From positions 2,170,001-2,234,000 of the forward strand of contig NZ_PGFJ01000001.1 of the NCBI RefSeq assembly GCF_002797815.1: a DNA stretch of 64,000 nt. The letters run 5' to 3'. The DNA is from Mucilaginibacter auburnensis. GTDB taxonomy: Bacteria; Bacteroidota; Bacteroidia; Sphingobacteriales; Sphingobacteriaceae. The translations under genes and the position numbers were made by a program. Of the stretch, positions 1 to 7,360 are shown piece by piece (within the stretch, counting starts at the first letter, position 1; every line of letters begins with the position of its first letter). The notes below the pieces were generated by a model, which worked only from the letters and a program-made list of their open reading frames with translations, ran no database searches and was not told the DNA's origin.

Positions 1-10
1 TTACAAAATA

Positions 11-42
11 AAAAAGCCTCTCAACGTTTTATTGAGAGGCTT
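11..42 (-). terminator. Rho-independent terminator of the aminotransferase gene
   Basis: An 11-bp perfect stem (14-24 with 32-42, 7-nt loop) is followed, on the minus strand, by a run of T. It lies 20 bases past the stop of the minus-strand aminotransferase gene. Confidence 0.85.
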
Positions 43-61
43 CAAAATATTTGATTTTATA

Positions 62-1255
62 CTATTGTAATTTCGCCAAAGCTGCTTTGATACGGGTCAT
101 AGCATCTACAAGTTTCTCTTCGGACGCTGCGTAAGATATACGGATAGATTTTTTATCACCGAATGAATCGCCACCCACCGTTGAAACATGTGCTTCTTCC
201 AGTAAATATACGCTAAGTTCATCAGCATCGTTTATAGTTCTGCCATTATAGCTTTTGCCAAAGAAAGCTGTAACGTTAGGGAAGAAATAAAATGCACCCT
301 GGGGCAGGTTTACTTTGATGCCGGGAATTGAACTCAGTAGATCATAAACAATACCGCGACGTTTTTGAAAAGCTTCGCGCATTTCAAGTACTGTTTCTAA
401 GCCACCTTCGTAAGCAGCTAAACCGGCACGTTGAGTGATTGATGAGGTACCTGAAGTAACCTGGCCTTGCAATTTGTCAATAGCGGCAGCTATTTCTTTG
501 TTTGATGCAGTGTAGCCTAAGCGCCAGCCGGTCATGGCAAAACCTTTTGACCAACCGTTGATGATTATAACACGGTCTTTAATGGCGTCAAACTGAGCAA
601 TTGACTCATGTTTACCCATAAAGTTGATGTGCTCATAGATCTCATCGGCCATAATGTAAACATCCGGGTATTTCTCAAATACTTTAGCTAAGCCTTCCAG
701 CTCTTCTTTAGTGTAAACACTACCTGTAGGATTACAAGGAGATGAGAACATAAACAATTTAGTTTTTGGCGTAATTGCTGCCTCTAATTGTTCGGGCGTA
801 ATTTTAAAATCAGACTCAACAGTAGTGTCAATAAATACGCTCACACCTTCAGCAAGTTTTACCAGTTCTGAGTACGATACCCAATATGGAGTAGGGATAA
901 TTACTTCCTCGCCCGGATTAACCAAAACCAACAGCGTGTTGGCAATTGATTGCTTAGCACCGGTTGATACAACTATCTGGCTAAAATCATAGTCAAGGCC
1001 GTTCTCGTTCTTCAACTTGGCGGCCACTGCCTTACGCAATTCAGGATAACCTGAAACCGGAGTATAATAAGTATAATTATCATCCAGTGCTTTCTTCGCG
1101 GCATCCTTAACATGCTGAGGAGTGTTAAAGTCGGGCTCTCCAAAGCTCAGATTAATAACATCAACGCCTTTAGCGGCAAGTTCGCGGCCCATTTTGGCCA
1201 TTTTGATAGTTGCTGATTCCGACAGGTTGTTTATCCTGTTACTAAGTGCAGTCAT
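62..1255 (-). CDS. Aspartate-type aminotransferase, PLP class I
   Basis: This is a 397-residue fold-type I aminotransferase, probably interconverting aspartate and oxaloacetate with 2-oxoglutarate/glutamate in the cytoplasm. The substrate-binding motif SSPCNPTG is at residues 171-178, the PLP-contacting Asp in MADEIYE at 204, and the Schiff-base lysine in GWSKGFAMTGWR at 237; an Arg in the late SIRISYA motif would bind the substrate carboxylate. Length and motif order fit the AspC/AatA I-gamma group, but sequence alone does not exclude other amino-acid specificity (the family includes aromatic and prephenate aminotransferases). A TAnnTTTG-type -7 box lies on the minus strand at 1289-1282, and a strong terminator follows the gene. 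It is transcribed alone, divergently from the CDF transporter. Confidence 0.9.
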   Translation of the reverse strand: MTALSNRINNLSESATIKMAKMGRELAAKGVDVINLSFGEPDFNTPQHVKDAAKKALDDNYTYYTPVSGYPELRKAVAAKLKNENGLDYDFSQIVVSTGAKQSIANTLLVLVNPGEEVIIPTPYWVSYSELVKLAEGVSVFIDTTVESDFKITPEQLEAAITPKTKLFMFSSPCNPTGSVYTKEELEGLAKVFEKYPDVYIMADEIYEHINFMGKHESIAQFDAIKDRVIIINGWSKGFAMTGWRLGYTASNKEIAAAIDKLQGQVTSGTSSITQRAGLAAYEGGLETVLEMREAFQKRRGIVYDLLSSIPGIKVNLPQGAFYFFPNVTAFFGKSYNGRTINDADELSVYLLEEAHVSTVGGDSFGDKKSIRISYAASEEKLVDAMTRIKAALAKLQ

Positions 1256-1365
1256 TTTTGATTTTTAGATGGTTTCGGGCGCAAAGATAGAAATTCTATA
1301 CTAAACAGGTAGACAATAAGGTGGTCTTTTTATGTAATATTTTGCTACCAAACAAAAGGAACAAA

Positions 1366-1398
1366 TTGGGCTAATTGACGTTGTTATTCCTAAATTTG
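1366..1398 (+). promoter_or_regulatory. Putative Bacteroidetes promoter for the CDF transporter
   Basis: TTG at 1366-1368, a 22-nt spacer, then TAAATTTG at 1391-1398, matching TTG-N(17-23)-TAnnTTTG. Transcription would start around 1405, a few bases before the TTG start codon at 1418. Confidence 0.5.
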
Positions 1399-1417
1399 CC
1401 GTCGTAAAACAAACGCT

Positions 1418-2392
1418 TTGCATCAACAAAAAAGAATTATATTAATTTCACTGATAACCGGTGCCGTACTTATGCTGGCCAAGTTTGGCGCTTACCTGTT
1501 AACATCGTCAACCTTTATTTTGACGGATGCTGCCGAGAGCGTAGTGAATGTAATAGCCAGTTCGTTTGCTTTTTTTAGCATTTATCTATCAGCACAGCCA
1601 CGCGATGCGAACCATCCTTACGGACACGGAAAAATTGAGTTTTTTTCTGTTTTTATAGAAGGGGCGCTTATTCTTTTAGCAGGTGCCATGATTATTGTAA
1701 AGGCATCATATGGCTTTTTTTATCCGCACGCTGTAAGCAATCTTTTAGTAGGTGCGGTGATAATTGGAATAACCGGTGCTGTAAACGGCGCGCTGGGGTA
1801 TTATATGGTTAGGCAGGGAAAGGTTTTATCATCAATAACTTTAGAAGCCGATGGTAAACACCTGCTTACTGATATGGTAACCAGCGGCGGCCTGGTAATT
1901 GGCTTATTACTCATCAATTTTACCGGTTTGTTGATATTAGATAACATCCTGTCAATAATGGTAGGCTGTTACATAGTTTTTACAGGCTACAAGCTGGTGC
2001 GCCGTTCCGTTGGCGGGTTGATGGATGAGGCCGACTTTGATATGGTAGATAAGGTTGTTAAGGTATTAAATGATAACCGCCGCCCTGAATGGATTGACAT
2101 CCACAATTTTAGAGCTCAACAGTATGGCAACGAATTACACATTGACTGCCATTTAACCTTGCCTAATTATTTTGATCTGAACAAGGTGCATGACGAGGTT
2201 TCTTTGGTGGATAAGTTAATTAACAGTGAAGTAACCAACACAGAGCTGTTCATTCACACCGACCCATGTTTACCTGATTGTTGCCATTATTGTAAAATGC
2301 CCAATTGCCCAATACGTTTCGAAAGTAAGCGCGAAGAAATTGTATGGACGCTGGACAGGGTTATCCGTAACAAGAAACATTTTGAGAAGTAA
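1418..2392 (+). CDS. Cation diffusion facilitator (CDF) family metal transporter
   Basis: A 324-residue inner-membrane proton-coupled divalent-metal exporter with six predicted membrane helices (roughly 7-27, 33-56, 76-100, 108-130, 149-170, 172-194) and a C-terminal cytoplasmic domain. The hallmark HPYGHGKIE loop is at 66-74 and the helix-5 HxxxD pair is His148/Asp152. The matching helix-2 pair, normally H/D-x-x-x-D, appears to be Glu40...Asn44. The C-terminal domain ends with five cysteines at 284, 288, 289, 292 and 297, a likely extra metal site. The start is TTG; no in-frame ATG precedes conserved helix 1. The Nudix gene follows with a 1-nt gap. Metal specificity (Zn, Fe, Mn, Co) cannot be read from the sequence. 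Confidence 0.88.
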   Translation: MHQQKRIILISLITGAVLMLAKFGAYLLTSSTFILTDAAESVVNVIASSFAFFSIYLSAQPRDANHPYGHGKIEFFSVFIEGALILLAGAMIIVKASYGFFYPHAVSNLLVGAVIIGITGAVNGALGYYMVRQGKVLSSITLEADGKHLLTDMVTSGGLVIGLLLINFTGLLILDNILSIMVGCYIVFTGYKLVRRSVGGLMDEADFDMVDKVVKVLNDNRRPEWIDIHNFRAQQYGNELHIDCHLTLPNYFDLNKVHDEVSLVDKLINSEVTNTELFIHTDPCLPDCCHYCKMPNCPIRFESKREEIVWTLDRVIRNKKHFEK

Positions 2393-2393
2393 A

Positions 2394-2840
2394 ATGCAGC
2401 ATAGTATTCGTGTTTATGGCTTGCTTATTAACGCTGATAATGAAATATTAATAAGCGATGAGAAACAATACGGCATGCAATTCTCTAAATTTCCGGGCGG
2501 TGGTTTGGAGTATGGCGAAGGTACCATTGATGGCTTAAAGCGGGAATTTGTGGAAGAGTGCAACGCTGAAATTGAGGTGGTGGATCATTTTTACACCACC
2601 GATTTTTTTATCAAATCGGCATTTAGCGATGCGCAAATCATAAGTATCTATTATACAGTTAAAAATATACATGCGCTTCAACTTAACTTTAAAAATAAGC
2701 CCTTTGATTTTGATAGTGAGGGAGATGTTTTACAGGCTTTCCGTTGGCTTAAAGTTAGTGAATTAAAGGTGGAAGATGTGACTTTTCCCATCGATCAGCA
2801 TGTGGTTAAATTATTAAAACAGCAATATGGATTTAGTTGA
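2394..2840 (+). CDS. Nudix hydrolase domain protein
   Basis: A 148-residue cytoplasmic protein consisting of one Nudix fold, expected to cleave a nucleoside diphosphate linked to another group. The Nudix box spans residues 36-58, with Gly36, Glu42 and the REFVEE core at 50-55; the usual Gly of the box end is Asn57. I chose the ATG at 2394, directly after the stop of the CDF gene, because the reading frame further upstream overlaps conserved CDF sequence and has no Nudix character. Its end overlaps the bioA start by 14 nt, so the CDF, Nudix and bioA genes are probably co-transcribed. The substrate is unknown. Confidence 0.82.
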   Translation: MQHSIRVYGLLINADNEILISDEKQYGMQFSKFPGGGLEYGEGTIDGLKREFVEECNAEIEVVDHFYTTDFFIKSAFSDAQIISIYYTVKNIHALQLNFKNKPFDFDSEGDVLQAFRWLKVSELKVEDVTFPIDQHVVKLLKQQYGFS

Positions 2841-4098
2841 GAGAGATAAAAAAGTAATATGGCACCCTTATACCCAAATGAAAACGGCCGCATTGCCGGT
2901 GCCAATAGTTAAAGGTGAAGGGGCCTATTTATTTGCAGAAGACGGCACCAGGTATATTGATGCTGTATCGTCATGGTGGACCAATATACACGGGCACGCG
3001 CATCCGCATATTGCGCAGAAAGTTGCCGAACAGTTAAAGCAATTGGAACATGTAATTTTTGCAGGGTTTACGCATCCAACAGCTGTTGAATTAGCTGAGC
3101 GTTTACTGGCCATTTTACCTGGAAATCAACAAAAAGTCTTTTATTCGGATAACGGCTCAACAGCTGTTGAAGTGGCTATTAAAATGTGCCTGCAATACTG
3201 GCACAATCAAGGGCAGCAGCGTACAAAAATACTGGCATTTAACAATGCTTATCACGGCGATACTTTTGGCGCTATGGCCGTAAGCGGACGGAGTGCTTTT
3301 ACGGCAGCTTTTGATTCGCTTTTGTTTGAAGTAGAGTTCATTGATCTGCCTGATGCAGAAAACATTCAAAGTCTCAAATCTCGAATCTCAAACCTTAAAT
3401 CTCAATTAGCTTGTTTCATTTTTGAACCGTTGGTGCAGGGATCTGCCGGGATGCTGATGTATGAAGCGAGATATCTCAATGAGTTAATGGCCCATTGTAA
3501 AGCGGAAGGGGTATTAACAATAGATGATGAGGTATTCACTGGATTTGGTCGTACAGGTAAGCCCTTTGCCTGCAACCATGTTACAGAGCAGCCGGATATT
3601 ATGTGCTTTTCAAAAGGCTTAACAGGCGGCACTATGGCGCTTGGCATAACTACCTGCACACAAACTGTTTTCGATGCTTTTTTAAGCGATGATAAATTGA
3701 AGACCTTGTTTCACGGTCATTCTTTCACTGCTAATCCAATTGCCTGTTCAGCCGCGTTAGCCAGCATGGATATATTTTTAAAGGATGCTACCATTCAAAA
3801 TATAAACCGTATTGTTGAACAACACGCTGAGTTTGCTTATCGCGTTAAAGTGCATCCTAAATTAAAATCGGTTAGGCAAACGGGTACAATTTTAGCTATG
3901 GAATGGGATACAGGTTCAAATACTTCCTATTTTAGTTCGTTACGCGATACTTTGTATCAGTACTTTTTAAAAGCTGGTATTATTTTACGTCCGTTAGGAA
4001 ATGTTATTTACATTTTACCTCCGTATTGCATAAGCAATGAAGACTTGCATTACATTTACGGCAAAATTGAAGAGGCGTTAATAGAGATTGGTGATTAG
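2827..4098 (+). CDS. bioA: Adenosylmethionine-8-amino-7-oxononanoate aminotransferase
   Basis: A 423-residue class III PLP aminotransferase that converts 7-keto-8-aminopelargonate to 7,8-diaminopelargonate with S-adenosylmethionine as amino donor, the antepenultimate step of biotin synthesis. Evidence: N-terminal WHPYTQMK (12-19) and the SSWWTNIHGHAHP substrate region (48-60), both diagnostic of BioA; PLP phosphate contact DNGSTA (108-113); DDEVFTGFGRTG (233-244); and the Schiff-base lysine in MCFSKGLTGG (Lys263). Length is normal. No other biotin gene is visible; the next gene downstream encodes a ferritin-like protein. Codons 182-193 lie in an AATCTC-word repeat (3371-3405) that stays in frame. 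Confidence 0.93.
   Translation: MDLVERDKKVIWHPYTQMKTAALPVPIVKGEGAYLFAEDGTRYIDAVSSWWTNIHGHAHPHIAQKVAEQLKQLEHVIFAGFTHPTAVELAERLLAILPGNQQKVFYSDNGSTAVEVAIKMCLQYWHNQGQQRTKILAFNNAYHGDTFGAMAVSGRSAFTAAFDSLLFEVEFIDLPDAENIQSLKSRISNLKSQLACFIFEPLVQGSAGMLMYEARYLNELMAHCKAEGVLTIDDEVFTGFGRTGKPFACNHVTEQPDIMCFSKGLTGGTMALGITTCTQTVFDAFLSDDKLKTLFHGHSFTANPIACSAALASMDIFLKDATIQNINRIVEQHAEFAYRVKVHPKLKSVRQTGTILAMEWDTGSNTSYFSSLRDTLYQYFLKAGIILRPLGNVIYILPPYCISNEDLHYIYGKIEEALIEIGD
3371..3405 (+). repeat. Short-word repeat inside bioA
   Basis: About 35 bases built of near-identical copies of TCTCAAA / AATCTC, in frame and coding for a surface-type segment SLKSRISNLKSQ. It resembles, in style, the intergenic word repeats at 9461-9548 and 11029-12100. 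Confidence 0.45.
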
Positions 4099-4141
4099 TA
4101 ATTAGTGTTCTCCATCCATTTTTTATTTTTAAGAAAATATC

Positions 4142-4750
4142 ATGAGTTTAAATTATATATTACCCAAAATAGTTGCCGATACTCAGTTACATGCCAGATT
4201 TCTAAATACGCTGTCGTTAATGGAGAATACTGGTGCACGTAAAATATCAGCCAGCGAAGATCCTGTCACCGTTACCTATATCATTTTAAAACATGCTGCC
4301 GAAGAGCATCGTCACGCCTTCTATCTTAAAAAGCAGATAGAGAAAACAGGTAAGGACCTTTGCCCTACCTACGCCAACGACTATCTGATAGCGCCAGCTT
4401 ACAGCAAATATTATTTAAATGTTTTAGATGTTGACGTATCGCGTTACTTAAAAAAGGAGCTTGGGCTTTCAGGCAAAGAGCTGCGCTTTGCAGCTTACTT
4501 GTTAGTTACTTATGCTATTGAAGTGCGCGCAGACGAACTGTACCCGATATATCAACAGGCTTTAGACGATGCCGGGAGCAAAGTAAACGTCAAATCTATC
4601 ATTCTGGAAGAGGAAGGGCACTTGGAGGAAATGATTGCTCAATTGCATAAATTCTCACCTGACTGGCAAAAGCACGCTGACAAAGCTGTGGAGATAGAAA
4701 CGCGGTTATTTAATAGTTGGGTTGAAGCGCTGGCTAAAGAGGTGGATTAA
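4142..4750 (+). CDS. Ferritin-like (di-iron four-helix bundle) protein
   Basis: A 202-residue, mostly helical cytoplasmic protein with paired carboxylate/histidine motifs as in di-iron ferritin-like proteins: Glu28 in SLMENTG; HAAEEHRHAF around 51-60 (Glu54/Glu55, His56, His58); AIEVRADELY around 126-134; and LEEEGHLEEM around 155-164 (His160). I recognise the fold pattern but no named family. It starts 43 bases after bioA on the same strand and its stop overlaps the convergent sulfatase-like gene by 4 nt. Co-transcription with bioA is plausible, so an oxygenase or oxidase role linked to that pathway is conceivable but unproven. Iron storage or a general stress role are alternatives. Confidence 0.65.
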   Translation: MSLNYILPKIVADTQLHARFLNTLSLMENTGARKISASEDPVTVTYIILKHAAEEHRHAFYLKKQIEKTGKDLCPTYANDYLIAPAYSKYYLNVLDVDVSRYLKKELGLSGKELRFAAYLLVTYAIEVRADELYPIYQQALDDAGSKVNVKSIILEEEGHLEEMIAQLHKFSPDWQKHADKAVEIETRLFNSWVEALAKEVD

Positions 4751-6615
4751 TAAGCCAAATATTCTGTATATATCTGCTGCATAAAAGCTTTGCCATTGAG
4801 CAGGGCTTTTTCTGTTAAGCGGGCATCAGCGTTTGGGTGTTTTCTGTAGATAATGCGCTGGCCCTGGCTGTCGTAAGCTATTCCTTGTTCCGGCGTTAAA
4901 AAGCCGAAGCCATTATCCCAATCGTAAAATGCAAACTGTTTGCTATAAGGGTTGAGCAGGTTTTTTGACCATTTAAAATTGTTATGCGCCAAACCCAATT
5001 GCGCAAGCAGGGTAGCCGCGATGTCTGTTTGGTTACCTAGCTTCGTAATTTTCTGACCACGATATTCCGGTTTTATCACCTCTCCATAAAATAATAAAGG
5101 GATATGGTATTTAGCAGGACTGTAAGCCCACGAAGTACTACGCGGTAAACGGTGACCGTGATCGGCTACAATAATGAACAAAGTGTTTTTATACCAGGGC
5201 TGTTTTTTGGCAGTTTCCAGATAAGCATTTAAGCAGGAATCTGTAAACCACGCGGTACTCTTAAACTGCTCCGACAAGTCTTTACCCTTAAAATGCGGAG
5301 GTGTTGGCAATACAAATGGCTCATGATTAGTTAATGTTTGAACCAACGAGAAAAACGGTTGTTTAAACTTGCCCAGCTCTACTACATTTTTTTGGAAAAG
5401 AATATTGTCATGAGCTCCCCAAACCGAACCTATCTGATCAGCCGGTATGCGCGACTTGTCAAATATCAGGTCGGTTTTATGGTCATACATGTAGGTGTCA
5501 AAGTTCATGTAATTACTATGTCCCCCATAAAAGTAGGAGGTATGATAGCCGGTATCTTTGAACTCAGTCATCAGCGATGGAAGCTTTCTTTGTTTAACGG
5601 TATCAACAATAATGGTGCGTATAGCCTGTGATGGGAAGGCGCTTAAAATGGCAATTACGCCCTTGTCTGTTCTGTCTCCCGCCGCGTAAATATTATTGAA
5701 TGACAAACCTTGTTTAGCGAGTTTTTCAAAGTTGGGCGATACACCTTTTTCACCACCTAATGATTCTATCAGATCAGCAGTATAACTTTCTAATTGAATG
5801 ATCACCACATTGGGGCGATCAGTAGTAAGCACTTTTACGGTTGTGTCTTTTTCAACCTTATAATTATTGGCAACAATTTCCTCGGCCTGTTTTTCAGGCA
5901 TAAAATTGTAAGGGTTGTACGGATGACGCAGGTTTTCAAACACGTTATTAGCCAGATTCCACTCCGTGTTTTGCGCCGCCAGGTCAAGCAATTGATTATC
6001 TGAAAAGTAACCAGCACTTTGGTTAATAGGGGTAGGCGTTAATGTGCCCCGTAGAATAATAAAGTCTATAAGCAACAGGCCCACCGAATACAGTGCCTTA
6101 GTCCGTTTAGAAACTTTGGGGTACTCTACATTAAAGTCAATAATGAAATATGACAGCACAACGCCAAGCGTAAGCAATGTTACGCCAATAGTGATATGCA
6201 AAGCGATAGGCGCCGATGCTGTTGAAGACATAGACTCCGCGGGGGAATTATACAACGTTTCAAATGCCCTGAAGTTAACCTTAGCACCCCATTCAGTAAA
6301 TATGCCGAGGTCAACAATAGCAATTAAGCTGGCTAAGAAAACTAAAAACCAAACATAAATACGCAGCCAGACAGGCTTTACTAATCTGCGGCCAACAAAC
6401 CATTCAACAATGAAAACCAGTAATGGTATTATAGCTACATATGCCGCAGCAGAAGCATCCATGCGGATGCCGTATATGAAGGTTTTTATTATATCGAGCG
6501 CAGATACGCCGTGCAGATGTTCACGAAAGTAAATCTCGAACGTGGCCCGTGTTATAGCAAAAAACAGCAGCCAGAAAAGGAAGAAACGAATAAAGCTAAA
6601 AAGGTTTCTCAACAT
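4747..6615 (-). CDS. LtaS-like membrane sulfatase/phosphoglycerol-transferase family protein
   Basis: A 622-residue protein with five N-terminal membrane helices (about 6-24, 50-72, 80-103, 137-160, 172-190) followed by a large periplasmic alkaline-phosphatase-superfamily domain. Catalytic features seen: NVVIIQLESYTAD (metal-binding Glu), the GDRTDKG loop carrying the presumed nucleophile Thr, and IIVADHGHRLP with Asp-His metal ligands. This architecture is shared by lipoteichoic-acid synthases, OpgB-type phosphoglycerol transferases and phosphoethanolamine transferases. A Gram-negative Bacteroidetes lacks lipoteichoic acid, so modification of an envelope lipid or glycan is more likely; the acceptor is unknown. 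A possible -7 box (TACTTTTG on the minus strand, 6630-6623) precedes the start. Confidence 0.82.
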   Translation of the reverse strand: MLRNLFSFIRFFLFWLLFFAITRATFEIYFREHLHGVSALDIIKTFIYGIRMDASAAAYVAIIPLLVFIVEWFVGRRLVKPVWLRIYVWFLVFLASLIAIVDLGIFTEWGAKVNFRAFETLYNSPAESMSSTASAPIALHITIGVTLLTLGVVLSYFIIDFNVEYPKVSKRTKALYSVGLLLIDFIILRGTLTPTPINQSAGYFSDNQLLDLAAQNTEWNLANNVFENLRHPYNPYNFMPEKQAEEIVANNYKVEKDTTVKVLTTDRPNVVIIQLESYTADLIESLGGEKGVSPNFEKLAKQGLSFNNIYAAGDRTDKGVIAILSAFPSQAIRTIIVDTVKQRKLPSLMTEFKDTGYHTSYFYGGHSNYMNFDTYMYDHKTDLIFDKSRIPADQIGSVWGAHDNILFQKNVVELGKFKQPFFSLVQTLTNHEPFVLPTPPHFKGKDLSEQFKSTAWFTDSCLNAYLETAKKQPWYKNTLFIIVADHGHRLPRSTSWAYSPAKYHIPLLFYGEVIKPEYRGQKITKLGNQTDIAATLLAQLGLAHNNFKWSKNLLNPYSKQFAFYDWDNGFGFLTPEQGIAYDSQGQRIIYRKHPNADARLTEKALLNGKAFMQQIYTEYLAY

Positions 6616-6675
6616 CGGATGGCAAAAGTACTTTATTTTAGCATGACGTTTGAGAAACCTTTTTAAAAAAACCTG

Positions 6676-7320
6676 TTATTGCTGACCGCCTAAAGCTTTC
6701 AAAGCTGAAAATGACAACTTATCATAGCCAGCCGGAATACCAAAGGTACCAGCGGGTACTTTATCACCAGCCATTGACTTTAGCTCTACGTTAACAGTTT
6801 GACCCTGTTGAACCGTTACAAATTTTACCGGAGTACCACCTGCATCGGTAAAAGGTTTGGTGATTGATGTTACCGGTGCTTTTATATCATTAGTTACCCA
6901 CAACTCAATATCCATTCCGCTTTTAGGATCTTTGGCAGTTACTTTTTTACAGTTAAAACCGTTTATTTGCTTGGTTTCTGTAGTCGGGGTAAAAGTTAAT
7001 TTAGGTATCTCACCATTAACTTGCGTAACTTCTGCGGGCGTAAGCACGGCAACTTTGCGCATTGACATTGCAGGCACATCAACCAAAACTGCGGTGTAAG
7101 TATTTTTACTGTCAGACACTATTTTAGCCGTATACATACCATTATCGGTTACAGCAGCGCTTGAGTCAGTTGTAAAGTACACTTTAGTATCCGCGCTACC
7201 CATAGGCGACGATACAGTGTAATTTGCAACACCTTCGGTATATACTTTTTGAGCGTTTGCGCTAATACCAAATGAGGCGAATGCTGCAAACAGCGCTGTT
7301 TTTAAAATTGACTTGTTCAT
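6676..7320 (-). CDS. Exported protein, DUF4412-like
   Basis: A 214-residue protein with a clear Sec signal peptide (Lys near the N terminus, hydrophobic stretch, cleavage after ANA at about residue 23), so it is periplasmic or outer-membrane associated. The mature part is beta-rich and contains a GFNCKKVTAKD segment followed by ELWVTNDI, a pattern seen in Bacteroidetes DUF4412/GLPGLI-type proteins. Only one cysteine is visible in the mature region. No enzymatic motif is recognisable. It lies in a minus-strand run between ComEC and the sulfatase-like gene with a 60-bp gap to the latter. The family assignment is tentative. Confidence 0.6.
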   Translation of the reverse strand: MNKSILKTALFAAFASFGISANAQKVYTEGVANYTVSSPMGSADTKVYFTTDSSAAVTDNGMYTAKIVSDSKNTYTAVLVDVPAMSMRKVAVLTPAEVTQVNGEIPKLTFTPTTETKQINGFNCKKVTAKDPKSGMDIELWVTNDIKAPVTSITKPFTDAGGTPVKFVTVQQGQTVNVELKSMAGDKVPAGTFGIPAGYDKLSFSALKALGGQQ

Positions 7321-7360
7321 TAGTTTGATTTTATATTTAAAATAAGCTTTACTAAGATAT

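Noticed and set aside
2340..2393. Earlier start for the Nudix gene inside the CDF gene
   Set aside because: Overlaps conserved CDF codons and adds no Nudix-like residues.
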